From NCBI RefSeq assembly GCF_003001935.1, contig NZ_PVNG01000027.1, forward strand, positions 142,082 through 206,081: a stretch of DNA of 64,000 bases, in the 5' to 3' direction. The stretch's first letter is position 1; each line of letters opens with the position of its first letter. The stretch is from Nonomuraea fuscirosea (lineage in GTDB: Bacteria; Actinomycetota; Actinomycetes; Streptosporangiales; Streptosporangiaceae). Both the position numbers and the translations under genes were made by a program. Below, piece after piece: positions 1 through 8,218 of this stretch. The notes below the pieces were generated by a model that was not told the origin of the DNA, did not search any database, and was given only the letters and a program-made list of their open reading frames with translations.

Positions 1-8
1 TGATCCTA

Positions 9-24
9 GCTAATGCGCATTAGC
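9..24. promoter_or_regulatory. 16-bp palindrome, operator candidate (copy 1)
   Basis: Perfect palindrome GCTAATGCGCATTAGC. It shares the frame GCTAAT-N4-ATTAGC with a second copy at 85-100. Such short AT-armed palindromes are typical TetR/MarR-family operators (family knowledge). The controlled gene is probably just off the left edge, reading leftward; that is inference. Confidence 0.5.
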
Positions 25-84
25 GCGGGGCGATGCCTGGAATTGTTCGCTGCGCGGCCGCATGGTGTCAAGAGTTCCCGCAGC

Positions 85-100
85 GCTAATCCGGATTAGC
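85..100. promoter_or_regulatory. 16-bp palindrome, operator candidate (copy 2)
   Basis: Perfect palindrome GCTAATCCGGATTAGC with the same arms as the copy at 9-24. It covers the stop codon of the sensor kinase gene, so it more likely serves a promoter in the gap to its left than the kinase itself. Confidence 0.5.
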
Positions 101-2150
101 GGATTATCACCGGTGGCGTGGAGGTGAGGGGGAGCGCGACCTCGACCCGGGTGCCCGCGCCCGGCTCGCCGGTCACCACGCAGATGCCGCCGAGCTCGGC
201 GGCCCGCTCGCGCATCGAGCCGAGCCCCACGCCCGCCCGGTGCGACTCGGGCAGCCCCCGGCCGTCGTCGCCGATCAGCATCCGCAGCACCCCCTCCTCC
301 CGGTGCACGGCGATCATGGCCCGCGACGCGCCCGCGTGCCTGCGGATGTTGGTCAGGGCCTCCTGGACGATGCGGTAGACCGCCACCTCCACGGCCGCCG
401 GCAGGTCGGACAGGTCGCCGCCGATCTCCACCTCGGCCTCGACGCCTGAGGACGACCGGCCGGCCAGGTCCCGGATCGCGCCGGCCAGCCCCAGGTCGTC
501 GAGCGCGGGCGGGCGCAGGCCGTACACGAGCTCGCGGATGTCGCTGGTGACGGCGCCCATGCCGGTGTGCAGCTCGCGCAGCAGCTCGTCGGCGGCCTCG
601 GGGGAGCTCTTGAGGCTCAGGCGGGCCATGTTGATGGTCATGGCCATCGCCGACAGGGTCTGGCCGAGGCCGTCGTGCAGGTCGCGGCGCAGGCGGCGGC
701 GCTCCTCCTCCCTGGCCGTCAGGATGCGTTCCCGCGAACGTTGCAGGTCGGCGGCCATCCGCACGGCGTGCGCCACGTCCGCCGCGTACGGGGTGAGCGT
801 GGCCAGGACGCGCTCGTTGTGCGCGGCGGGGAAGCGGCGCGGCCCCGGCGGGCCGACGAGCAGGCGGCCGACGCGGGTCCCGTGCCAGACCAGCGGCACC
901 TCGCGCGCGGCCGGCCCGACGCGCCCGCTCTCGACGTAGCGGGGCTCGCCGTCGGCCACCTCCACCGCCACGCCCTCGACCGCGAGCCCGTCGCGCAGCA
1001 CGCTGACCACCGAGGTCAGCGCCTCGGCCGGATCACCCCGGCGCACGGCCTGGGTCAGCCGCCCGGCCAGCACGCCCGGGTCGCCCACCGCGCCGTACAG
1101 CAGCAGGTCCACGACCCGTTGCAGGGCGCGGCGCAGCGGCTGGAAGAACGCGCCCGCGAACAGCGCGGCGGTGATCCCGGCCACCTGGTCGTAGCCGGAG
1201 ACGACTAGCCCGGACAGCGCGCCCGCGCCGAAGTAGACGGCGCTGACCACGATCACCAGGCCGGCCGCGACAAGGGCCCGGCTGACGACGGTGTCGATCC
1301 CGTAGAGCCGGTACCGCATGACCGAGAACGCCACCGCGAACGGGATCGCCGCCGCCCACACAATGGCCGGCCACATGAACACCGGCCAGATCGCGGCCAG
1401 GACCAGGAAGACGATGTAGCCGGCGAAGGCGAACAGCGGCCAGCCGATCTGCCGTCGGGTGGCCGGATCGGCCCGCCGCATCCGGGTCAGCAGCGACAGC
1501 GCCGACAGCGCCATCGCCGTGTAGATGCCGGCCCAGCCGACGACGTTCACGCTCTCCATGTACGGCGCCAGCGCGGGAATCCCCAGCGGGCTGGGGATGA
1601 CCTCCGGGTACGGGTACCCCTCGCGGGGCGGCGTCATCCGGAACAGGTTGTGCACGGTCGCGGCCGTGATCGACAGGCAGCCCAGCCACAGCGCGGGCCG
1701 CCAGCGCGGGGAGGGCAGCCGGCCGTCCGGCGAGTACAGCGGCAGTACCATCGTCAGCGCCAGCCCGCACACCGCCCAGCCGAGCTGCGTCGGCACCCGC
1801 AACCAGCCGGCCAGGGCGAGCTCGCCGCCGGCGGCGGCGCGGAACATGAGCGCGCTGGACACGTCGCTGATCCCGGCGGCCAGCCCGCCCGCGCACATGA
1901 GCCAGGCCATGTTCAGGCGGGGCCGGTGGTAGATGAGGAACGCGCCGACCGCCGGGAAGGTGAAGACGACGGCGGACTGCGGGCTGACCGTTTTTGTGGG
2001 AGCCCACTCGGCGGGCAGACCGAGCCAGACCAGGATCGTGGCCAGCCCCAGCACCGGGGAGGCCACGGCCATGATGGCCGCCACCACGGCCGCACCACTC
2101 ATCCGCCGTGCGCGCCCGGGGTCGTCTGTCGTGTCGGCGAGTTCGGCCAT
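96..2150 (-). CDS. NarL-type sensor histidine kinase, multi-pass membrane
   Basis: Two-component sensor kinase, 684 aa, inner membrane. The first ~350 residues hold several hydrophobic segments typical of a multi-pass sensor. A GAF-like or linker region follows (~360-470), then a HisKA_3 dimerisation domain with phospho-acceptor His near residue 492 in RRDLHDGLGQ. The HATPase_c domain has the N-box EALTN and G-box GDDGRG. This architecture is that of LiaS/NarX-like kinases that pair with NarL/LuxR-type response regulators. The start is supported by GGAGGG seven bases upstream. No response regulator lies in the window; it may lie off the left edge. The signal sensed is unknown. Confidence 0.9.
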   Translation of the reverse strand: MAELADTTDDPGRARRMSGAAVVAAIMAVASPVLGLATILVWLGLPAEWAPTKTVSPQSAVVFTFPAVGAFLIYHRPRLNMAWLMCAGGLAAGISDVSSALMFRAAAGGELALAGWLRVPTQLGWAVCGLALTMVLPLYSPDGRLPSPRWRPALWLGCLSITAATVHNLFRMTPPREGYPYPEVIPSPLGIPALAPYMESVNVVGWAGIYTAMALSALSLLTRMRRADPATRRQIGWPLFAFAGYIVFLVLAAIWPVFMWPAIVWAAAIPFAVAFSVMRYRLYGIDTVVSRALVAAGLVIVVSAVYFGAGALSGLVVSGYDQVAGITAALFAGAFFQPLRRALQRVVDLLLYGAVGDPGVLAGRLTQAVRRGDPAEALTSVVSVLRDGLAVEGVAVEVADGEPRYVESGRVGPAAREVPLVWHGTRVGRLLVGPPGPRRFPAAHNERVLATLTPYAADVAHAVRMAADLQRSRERILTAREEERRRLRRDLHDGLGQTLSAMAMTINMARLSLKSSPEAADELLRELHTGMGAVTSDIRELVYGLRPPALDDLGLAGAIRDLAGRSSSGVEAEVEIGGDLSDLPAAVEVAVYRIVQEALTNIRRHAGASRAMIAVHREEGVLRMLIGDDGRGLPESHRAGVGLGSMRERAAELGGICVVTGEPGAGTRVEVALPLTSTPPVIIR

Positions 2151-2195
2151 CGTGCTGCCCTCCGCCTTCCCCGCCCGAGCCCGGCGTACCCGTCC

Positions 2196-2228
2196 GTCCT
2201 GGCCCCGCGAAACGGGCGGGGCCAGGAC
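2196..2228 (-). terminator. Strong intrinsic hairpin after the sugar operon
   Basis: Perfect 13-bp stem (GTCCTGGCCCCGC and its complement) with a 7-nt loop GAAACGG, placed just after the GH127 stop and before the sensor-kinase start on the same strand. It should separate the ABC/GH127 transcript from the kinase gene. No long U tract follows, which is usual in actinomycetes. Confidence 0.75.
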
Positions 2229-2246
2229 AGAATAGGCGCTACCCGA

Positions 2247-4094
2247 CTACCTTGTCGGCAGCCAGACGCGCATGGTCGCCGGCCCCCGGTTCCCCCACCG
2301 GTGGTAGGGAATCAGCCGCAACCGCACGTCACCGCCGTCCCCCGGAGCATCCGCCGCCCCGTACGGCCACCCGTCCTTGGAGCCGGAGCCGCCGAGCGAG
2401 GCGGCCACCTCCAACTCGACCACCCCCTCGGCCCCGTCACCCGCCGGCCGCTCCACCGGCGGCTCGGCGCGGACCGTCAGATCGCCCAGCGGCGGCTCGT
2501 CGGCCACCGACTCCGCGCAGTAGACCAGCGGTCCCCGCTCGACCGCCGCGCTGCCCCGCAGCGCGTCGATCCGCCGATCGGGGAACGTCCACCGCGGCCG
2601 CATCGGCAGTTCAAGCCGGAGCTCGTCGCCGGCCCGCCACGGCCCGTCGGCGTGCACGTACCCGGGACTCACCGGCCGCACGACCGGCCCCTCGGGCAGC
2701 GGCGCGTCCTGGGCGGAGACGGGCACGCGGGCCAGCGTCGCGTCCGCCGCCCAGGCGGGGACGCGCAGGCCGATGCGGCCCGCGCCGTCCTCCAGCACCC
2801 GCACCCGCACCGAGCCGGTCCACGGGTAGCCGGTCTCCACCCGCACCGCCAGCCGCCCGTGCCGGATCTCCGACGGCGTGAAGTGGTGCAGCACGATCCC
2901 GTCGCCGGTCCCGGCGGCCAGGTAGGCGGGCAGGGACGCCAGCGTGCGGGCGATGTTGTTCGGGCAGCAGGACACGTCGAACCAGGGCGAACGCAGCCCG
3001 CCCTCCGCCGCGTGGTTGACGCCGTCGTGCGGCACCGCCGGCACCCGTACCTGCAGCGGGTTGGCGTAGAAGAACGAGCGGCCGTCCAGCGCCACGCCGG
3101 TCGCGAGCATGTTGTAGAGCGTGCGCTCGGTCAGGTCGGCGTAGCGGACGTCGCCGGTGGCCAGCAGCAGCCGGTGCGCCAGCATGACGGAGGCGATGCT
3201 GGCGCAGGTCTCGTTGTAGGCCCGGTCCGGCGGCAGCTCGTAGTCCTCGCCGTACGACTCGTCGGCATGCCTCGAGCCCATGCCGCCGGTCAGGTGGGTC
3301 CGCCGCGCGACCGTCCGCTCCCACTGGGACTCGACCGCCTTCAGCAGCTCCTGGTCCCCCGTCTCGATCGCCACGTCCACCACGCCGGAGGCCAGGTAGA
3401 GCGCGCGTACGACGTGCCCGCGGAACACCTGAGCCTGCCTGACCGGCACGTCGTCCTGGTAGTAGCCGCGGCCGAAGGGGATGTCGGCCAGGGCGGGCAG
3501 CCCGCGACGGTCGACGAAGCGGCGGGCCATCTCCAGGTAGCGTTCGGTGCCGGTGGTCCGGTAGAGCTCGACCAGCGCCATCTCGATCACGGGGTGGCCG
3601 CAGGTCTCGGTGCCGTTCATGAAGCGGCGGCACACGTGGTCGGCGGCCTTGACGACCACCTCCGTCAGCAGATCCTCGCCGTGCGTGCGCAGCCGGGCCA
3701 CGCCCGCCTGGATGAGGTGGCCGTAGCAGTAGAGCTCGTGACCCCACTCGAAGTCGGTGTAGCGGCTGCCGGACCAGCGCGTGTTGAGGTAACCGTCGCC
3801 CTCCTGGGCCTGCGCCACCGTCTCGGCCAGTGCGGGCAGCCCGGGATGGCCGGCCCAGGCCATGGCTTCGAGCAGCTTGTATATCTCGGAGTCGCTGAAC
3901 TCCCGCCCCCTGCGGGGCCGCTCGCCCCTGAAGTTGCCGATCCAGCCTTCTCGTTCCTCCCATTCCCGGCAGTGGTCGATCGTGACCTCGCGGTTGAGCG
4001 CGGCCCGGTCGCCCCAGAAGCCGGGCGAGAGGCGTACCGCGTCGAGGCCGATGGGGGACAGGACGCCCGATGAGGGCAGGACGGGATTAGCCAC
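2247..4094 (-). CDS. GH127 beta-L-arabinofuranosidase (DUF1680)
   Basis: Cytoplasmic glycoside hydrolase of family GH127, 615 aa and without a signal peptide, expected to release beta-L-arabinofuranose from imported oligosaccharides. The family's cysteine/zinc site is intact: ETC at residues 295-297 and the Cys pair at 376-377 (SCCPNN), matching Glu338/Cys340/Cys417/Cys418 of Bifidobacterium HypBA1. GTG start with AGGAG six bases upstream. It overlaps the stop of the upstream permease gene by 8 bp, so it is the last gene of the SBP-permease-permease-GH127 operon. GH127 also includes members acting on other furanosides, so the exact substrate is open. Confidence 0.88.
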   Translation of the reverse strand: MANPVLPSSGVLSPIGLDAVRLSPGFWGDRAALNREVTIDHCREWEEREGWIGNFRGERPRRGREFSDSEIYKLLEAMAWAGHPGLPALAETVAQAQEGDGYLNTRWSGSRYTDFEWGHELYCYGHLIQAGVARLRTHGEDLLTEVVVKAADHVCRRFMNGTETCGHPVIEMALVELYRTTGTERYLEMARRFVDRRGLPALADIPFGRGYYQDDVPVRQAQVFRGHVVRALYLASGVVDVAIETGDQELLKAVESQWERTVARRTHLTGGMGSRHADESYGEDYELPPDRAYNETCASIASVMLAHRLLLATGDVRYADLTERTLYNMLATGVALDGRSFFYANPLQVRVPAVPHDGVNHAAEGGLRSPWFDVSCCPNNIARTLASLPAYLAAGTGDGIVLHHFTPSEIRHGRLAVRVETGYPWTGSVRVRVLEDGAGRIGLRVPAWAADATLARVPVSAQDAPLPEGPVVRPVSPGYVHADGPWRAGDELRLELPMRPRWTFPDRRIDALRGSAAVERGPLVYCAESVADEPPLGDLTVRAEPPVERPAGDGAEGVVELEVAASLGGSGSKDGWPYGAADAPGDGGDVRLRLIPYHRWGNRGPATMRVWLPTR

Positions 4095-4851
4095 GCAGAG
4101 CTCCTGACATGAATCCGCGCACGTAGTGGCGCTGCAGCACGATGAAGAGGATGAGGCAGGGGAGGGCCATGACCATGACGCCGGCCTGGAGCATGCCGTA
4201 GTCGACGGCGCCGAACGTGTGCTGCGTCATGCTGACCACGGCCACCGGCAGCGTGAACGACGAGCCGTCGTTGAGCAGGATGAGCGGGGCGAAGAAGTCG
4301 TTCCACGAGGCGAGGAAGGCGAACAGCCCCACCGTGATCAGCGCCGGCCGCACGGCGGCCAGCAGCACCCTGGAGAAGGCGCGGAACGTGCCGCACCCGT
4401 CCACCAGCGCGGCCTCCTCCAGCTCGCGCGGCAGCGCCTCGAACGCGTTGCGCATCATGAACAGCGCGAACGGGAGCTGGAACATCACGAACACCAGCGA
4501 CAGCCCGACCAGGGAGTTCTGCAGGCCGAGGTAGCCGAGCAGGACGTAGAGCGGGATCAGGATCGTCGCGTACGGCACCATGAGGATCGCCAGCGTGGCC
4601 AGGAACAGCAGGTTCTTGCCCGGGAAGTCGAACCGGGCGAACCCGTAGCCGCCGAGCGCCGAGACGACGAGCGTGCCGCCCACCGTCATGACGGACACCA
4701 GCACGCTGTTGGTCGCGTACGTGTCCAGACCCTCGCCGAACCCGGCCATCTCCAGGTAGTTGGACGGCTCCTCCAGCGACGCGTAGCCGCTCCACGCCAG
4801 CGGGAACAGGAACAGCACCGCCAGCGCGGACAGCGTGAGGTAGCGGCTCAC
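4087..4851 (-). CDS. Carbohydrate ABC transporter permease (MalG type)
   Basis: Inner-membrane permease of a CUT1-type sugar importer, 254 aa, about six membrane segments. The EAA loop that contacts the ATPase is visible (LEEAALVDGCGTFRAFSRV). GTG start at 4851, where GTGA overlaps the stop of the upstream permease by 4 bp; the open frame runs further upstream but there it only shadows that gene. Slightly short for MalG proteins (~270-280 aa). No ATPase gene lies in the locus; actinomycete CUT1 systems commonly share one MsiK ATPase encoded elsewhere (family knowledge). Confidence 0.88.
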   Translation of the reverse strand: MSRYLTLSALAVLFLFPLAWSGYASLEEPSNYLEMAGFGEGLDTYATNSVLVSVMTVGGTLVVSALGGYGFARFDFPGKNLLFLATLAILMVPYATILIPLYVLLGYLGLQNSLVGLSLVFVMFQLPFALFMMRNAFEALPRELEEAALVDGCGTFRAFSRVLLAAVRPALITVGLFAFLASWNDFFAPLILLNDGSSFTLPVAVVSMTQHTFGAVDYGMLQAGVMVMALPCLILFIVLQRHYVRGFMSGALRG

Positions 4852-5759
4852 CGCAGCCTCCTCATCATCAGCGTGTTGAGCCCGACCAGGGCCGCGAGCA
4901 GCACGACCGACAGGGCCGCCGCGCCGCCGAGGTCGAAGCGGAAGAAGGCGTCGCGGTAGACGACCATGACCATGGAGACCGTGCTGTTGTCCGGGCCGCC
5001 GTTGGTGAAGACGAAGAACTGGTCGAAGGCCAGCAGCGAGCCGGTGACGCTGAGGATCAGCATCAGCGCCAGCGTCGGGCGCAGCAGCGGCAGCGTGATC
5101 TTGGTGAAGATCTGCCACCGGTTGGCCCCGTCGCTCCTCGCGGCCTCGTACACCTCGGTCGGGATCGCCTGCAGGCCGGTCAGCAGGATGAGCATGTTGA
5201 ACCCGGCGAAGCGCCACAGCACCAGCGTGATCGTGGAGAACAGCGCCATGTTCGGGGTGCCGATCCACTTCACCGGCTCACCGGTGATGCCGAGCGCCTG
5301 GAGCATGGGGTCGATGGGGCCGAAGTCGTTGTTCAGCATCCCGTAGAACAGCAGGCCCGCCGCCGCGAAGCCGACCGCGCCGGGCAGGAAGAACGCGGTC
5401 CTGAAGAAGGCGATGCCGGGCCTGCGCTCCTGCACCAGCAGCGCCAGCCCGAGCGCCACGCCCGACAGCAGGACCGTGGTGATCACCGTGTACTTGAGCG
5501 TGAACACGACCGCGTCCACGAACAGTGGATTGTCGGCGATCTTGAGGTAGTTGTCCGGGGCGTTGAAGGTGGCCGGGCCGAGCAGCGGCCAGCGGTTGAG
5601 CGACATCCAGACGACCAGCACGAGGGGTGCGAGGAACAGCACGCCCACGATGACCGCCGTCGGGGCCGCGTACAGCCAGCCCTGCACCTTCCTGCCGCGC
5701 CACCGGGCGGGCGGCGCCGCGTGTGCCGCCCGCCCGGATCTCGTGACCGTCAGCGTCAT
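4848..5759 (-). CDS. Carbohydrate ABC transporter permease (MalF type)
   Basis: First permease of the sugar importer, 303 aa. A cytoplasmic N-terminus rich in Arg/Ala precedes TM1 (~residues 28-53), with about six membrane helices overall. The EAA motif is EAARSDGANRWQIFTKI. The gene overlaps its neighbours on both sides by 4 bp (ATGA-type with the binding-protein stop, GTGA with the second permease), which indicates translational coupling. It pairs with the MalG-type permease to form the channel for the ligand carried by the lipoprotein. Confidence 0.9.
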   Translation of the reverse strand: MTLTVTRSGRAAHAAPPARWRGRKVQGWLYAAPTAVIVGVLFLAPLVLVVWMSLNRWPLLGPATFNAPDNYLKIADNPLFVDAVVFTLKYTVITTVLLSGVALGLALLVQERRPGIAFFRTAFFLPGAVGFAAAGLLFYGMLNNDFGPIDPMLQALGITGEPVKWIGTPNMALFSTITLVLWRFAGFNMLILLTGLQAIPTEVYEAARSDGANRWQIFTKITLPLLRPTLALMLILSVTGSLLAFDQFFVFTNGGPDNSTVSMVMVVYRDAFFRFDLGGAAALSVVLLAALVGLNTLMMRRLR

Positions 5760-7024
5760 TGCTGCAGCGACTTCGTGATCTCGGCGTTCAGCTGCGCGAC
5801 CTTCGCCGCGTCGCCGAACACCGCCTCACGGGCCAGGCGCAGCCACGGGCCCTGCGGGTCGTTGTAGGTCTGGCCGAAGCGCAGCGCGTACGGCGTCTGG
5901 CCCTTGGCCACCAGCGAGTTGATCAGCACCACCCGCGGGTCCTCGGCGGAGTACTTGTTGCCGGCCAGGTCGGTGCGCGCGAGCACGTCCTTGTTCTTGG
6001 CCATGACCTCGATCTGGGCGTCGTCGGAGACTGTCCAGGACAGGAACTCCCAGGCGGCGTCGGCGTGCTCGCTGGTGGCGGAGATGCCCACCGAGTCGCC
6101 GCCGACGAACGTGGACTCGCCGCCGTCGGGGCCCGCGATCGGGGTGACGCCGATCTTCATCTCCTTGGGCATCAGGCCGAGCGTGGTCGAGGGCATCGGC
6201 ATGACGCCGATCTCGCCCTTGGGGAAGAAGCCGGTCCAGGTCGGGCCCTGCTCCTCCTTGGCGGTCGGTCCGGTGGCCTTCTTCTCGTACAGCTCGCGCC
6301 AGATCCGGAACACCTCGGTCATGACCGGCTGGTCGTTGAGCGAGGCCGTGCCGTCGTCGTTCATCACCTGCGCGCCCGCGGCCCAGACCGACGGCCAGAA
6401 GGTGAAGACGTAGCAGCCGCCGCAGTTGCCGCCGAAGAAGGTGCCGTGGACCTTGCCGTCCTCGCCCAGCTTGTCGTGGATGGTGGTGGCGTGCCGGGCG
6501 AACTCCTTCAGCGTCTTCGGCCCCTGCTCGGGGTCGAGGCCGGCCTTCTCGTACAGGTCCTTGTTCCAGAACCAGACGGACAGGTCCAGGGTGTGCGGGA
6601 GCGTGTACTGCTTGCCGTCCAGCGTGCCGAGCTTCATGTGCGAGGGGGCGAGCTTGTCCTTGTACGGCAGCGCCGCGATCCGGTCGGTGACGTCCATGAA
6701 CAGGCCCTGGGAGGTGTAGTTCGGGACGAAGATGACGTCGGCCGCGAAGACGTCCGGCAACTGCTTGGCCCCGGCCGCCGCCGCGATGCGCGGCTGGTAG
6801 TTGTCGGTCGGGATGACCGTGAGCTTGACCTGGTTCTTGTGGCTGCTGTTGTAGGCCTGGACCAGGCGCTCGGTCTGCGTCTGGGTGGCCGCGCGGGTCC
6901 ACATGGTGATCGTCACGGGACCGTCCGCGGGCGTGGCGCCGCCTCCGCCGCCTCCGCCGCCGCAAGCTGCGGCTGTGAGCGCTAACACACCTAGGAGGGA
7001 GATCCCGGCCAGCCTTCGTCTCAT
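5756..7024 (-). CDS. Extracellular sugar-binding lipoprotein (SBP type 1)
   Basis: Solute-binding protein of the ABC importer, 422 aa. The type II signal peptide ends in the lipobox TAAAC, with lipidated Cys at residue 21 followed by a glycine run that tethers the protein to the membrane surface. The body resembles MalE/UgpB-type proteins (for example WNKDLYEKAGLDPEQGPKT). It is the first gene of the operon; start ATG with AGGAG seven bases upstream. With a GH127 enzyme last in the operon, an arabinofuranosyl oligosaccharide is a reasonable ligand, but that is inference. Transcription probably starts in the 111-bp gap shared with lacI. Confidence 0.9.
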   Translation of the reverse strand: MRRRLAGISLLGVLALTAAACGGGGGGGGATPADGPVTITMWTRAATQTQTERLVQAYNSSHKNQVKLTVIPTDNYQPRIAAAAGAKQLPDVFAADVIFVPNYTSQGLFMDVTDRIAALPYKDKLAPSHMKLGTLDGKQYTLPHTLDLSVWFWNKDLYEKAGLDPEQGPKTLKEFARHATTIHDKLGEDGKVHGTFFGGNCGGCYVFTFWPSVWAAGAQVMNDDGTASLNDQPVMTEVFRIWRELYEKKATGPTAKEEQGPTWTGFFPKGEIGVMPMPSTTLGLMPKEMKIGVTPIAGPDGGESTFVGGDSVGISATSEHADAAWEFLSWTVSDDAQIEVMAKNKDVLARTDLAGNKYSAEDPRVVLINSLVAKGQTPYALRFGQTYNDPQGPWLRLAREAVFGDAAKVAQLNAEITKSLQQ

Positions 7025-7045
7025 GATGTGCTCCTGGACTTAAAG

Positions 7046-7057
7046 GTTTTCGGAAAC
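7046..7057. promoter_or_regulatory. LacI operator candidate, SBP side
   Basis: GTTTTCGGAAAC, an interrupted palindrome (GTTT/AAAC arms) 21 bp upstream of the binding-protein start. A related palindrome lies at 7118-7131 beside the lacI start. The paired layout suits a LacI repressor controlling both divergent transcripts. Confidence 0.4.
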
Positions 7058-7117
7058 GTAGAAGAAACAAGAGGCCCTGTCAATGGGTGCTAAGGTGCTC
7101 AGTGGTTCACCATTCAC

Positions 7118-7131
7118 CGAAAAGGGTTTCG
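7118..7131. promoter_or_regulatory. LacI operator candidate, lacI side
   Basis: CGAAAAGGGTTTCG, arms CGAAA/TTTCG around AGGG, ending 4 bp before the lacI ATG. It overlaps the only ribosome-binding-like sequence (AAAAGGG), so repressor binding could autoregulate lacI. Confidence 0.4.
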
Positions 7132-7135
7132 ACAT

Positions 7136-8149
7136 ATGGCGGTTAAGCGGGCGACCATCAACGATGTGGCCTCGCTGGCGGGGGTGTCGATCGCCACGGC
7201 CTCCAAGGCGCTCAACGGGCGCCAGGACGTGCGCGCGGCCACGCGCGAGCGGGTGCTCGCCGCCGCGGCCGAGCTCTCCTTCCAGCCGAACGCCCTGGCC
7301 AGAGGGCTGCTGTCCGGGCAGACGCGGACCGTGGGGCTGCTCACCTCCGACAGCGTCGGCCGGTTCGGCATCCCCGTGCTGCTCGGCGCCGAGGACGCGT
7401 TCGGGGCGGGGGAGATGGCCGTGCTGCTCTGCGACGCGCGCGGCGACGCGATCAGGGAGCAGCACCACATCAGGGCGCTGCTGTCGCGGCGGGTCGACGG
7501 GCTGATCGTGGTGGGCGAGAGCACCGACCCGCGGCCGTCGATCAGCAAGGACCTGCCGGTGCCCGTCGTCTACGCGTACGGGCCGTCGGAGGACCCGGCC
7601 GACGTGTCGTTCGTGCCCGACGACGTCGGGGCGGCGGCGACGGCCGTCAATCACCTGCTGGCACTCGGCCGGCGGCGGATCGCCCACGTCACCGGGCCCG
7701 GCGACTACAAGGCGGCCCGCGACCGCGAGGAGGGCTTCCGCCAGGCGCTGGCCGAGGCCGGCGTCGCCCAGGCGGGGCGGACGCTGTCCGGGGTGTGGTC
7801 GCAGCGGTGGGGGCGGCACGCGGCGGAGATGCTGCTCATGGCCGAGCCGGAGATCGACGCGGTGTTCTGCGGCAGCGACCAGATCGCGGCCGGATTCGTC
7901 GAGGCGGTGCGTGAGCGGGGCCGGCGGGTGCCCGACGACGTCGCCGTGGTGGGTTACGACAACTGGGAGGTGCTGTCCACCGAGACGCGGCCCGCGCTGA
8001 CGACCGTGGACATGAACCTGGAGGTGCTGGGGCGGACGGCGGCGCAGCACCTGTTCGCGGCCATCGACGGCAAGGCCACTCCGGGCGTGCACACCCTGCC
8101 GTGCCGGCTCGTCATCCGCGACTCCACCTCACCTCCCGGGGTGTCCTGA
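7136..8149 (+). CDS. LacI-family transcriptional repressor
   Basis: DNA-binding regulator, 337 aa. The LacI-type HTH is at residues ~5-50 (TINDVASLAGVSIATASKAL) with the hinge region ALARGLLSG, followed by a periplasmic-binding-protein-like effector domain (GDYKAARDREEGFRQAL, CGSDQIAAGF). Divergent from the ABC/GH127 operon, so it is probably its local, sugar-responsive repressor. Start ATG chosen because the HTH begins at once. The gene ends in a hairpin shared with the convergent mannanase gene, which may or may not belong to the same regulon. Confidence 0.9.
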   Translation: MAVKRATINDVASLAGVSIATASKALNGRQDVRAATRERVLAAAAELSFQPNALARGLLSGQTRTVGLLTSDSVGRFGIPVLLGAEDAFGAGEMAVLLCDARGDAIREQHHIRALLSRRVDGLIVVGESTDPRPSISKDLPVPVVYAYGPSEDPADVSFVPDDVGAAATAVNHLLALGRRRIAHVTGPGDYKAARDREEGFRQALAEAGVAQAGRTLSGVWSQRWGRHAAEMLLMAEPEIDAVFCGSDQIAAGFVEAVRERGRRVPDDVAVVGYDNWEVLSTETRPALTTVDMNLEVLGRTAAQHLFAAIDGKATPGVHTLPCRLVIRDSTSPPGVS

Positions 8150-8161
8150 CACTCCGGGAGG
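8132..8161. terminator. Bidirectional hairpin between lacI and mannanase
   Basis: Arms CCTCCCGG and CCGGGAGG, extended by GTGT/ACAC next to the CCTG loop. It spans the lacI stop codon and faces the convergent mannanase gene, so it can end both transcripts. Confidence 0.55.
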
Positions 8162-8172
8162 CGGATGGGCCG

Positions 8173-8218
8173 GTCAGGAGACGGCGCAGGTGTACGTCAG
8201 GAGACGGCGCAGGTGTAC
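8173..8218. repeat. Perfect 23-bp tandem duplication at the mannanase 3' end
   Basis: The 23 bp at 8173-8195 is repeated exactly at 8196-8218. The gene-proximal copy encodes the last residues YTCAVS and the stop; the other copy lies just beyond the stop and still encodes the same residues in a shifted frame. It looks like a recent slip duplication with no effect on the protein. Confidence 0.9.

Noticed and set aside
1650..4073. 807-codon plus-strand open frame
   Set aside because: It lies opposite the kinase and GH127 genes, is rich in Arg/Pro/His/Gln from high-G+C antisense reading, and has no domain.
5759..6985. 408-codon plus-strand open frame opposite the sugar-binding protein
   Set aside because: Antisense shadow of a clear gene; composition typical of such shadows.
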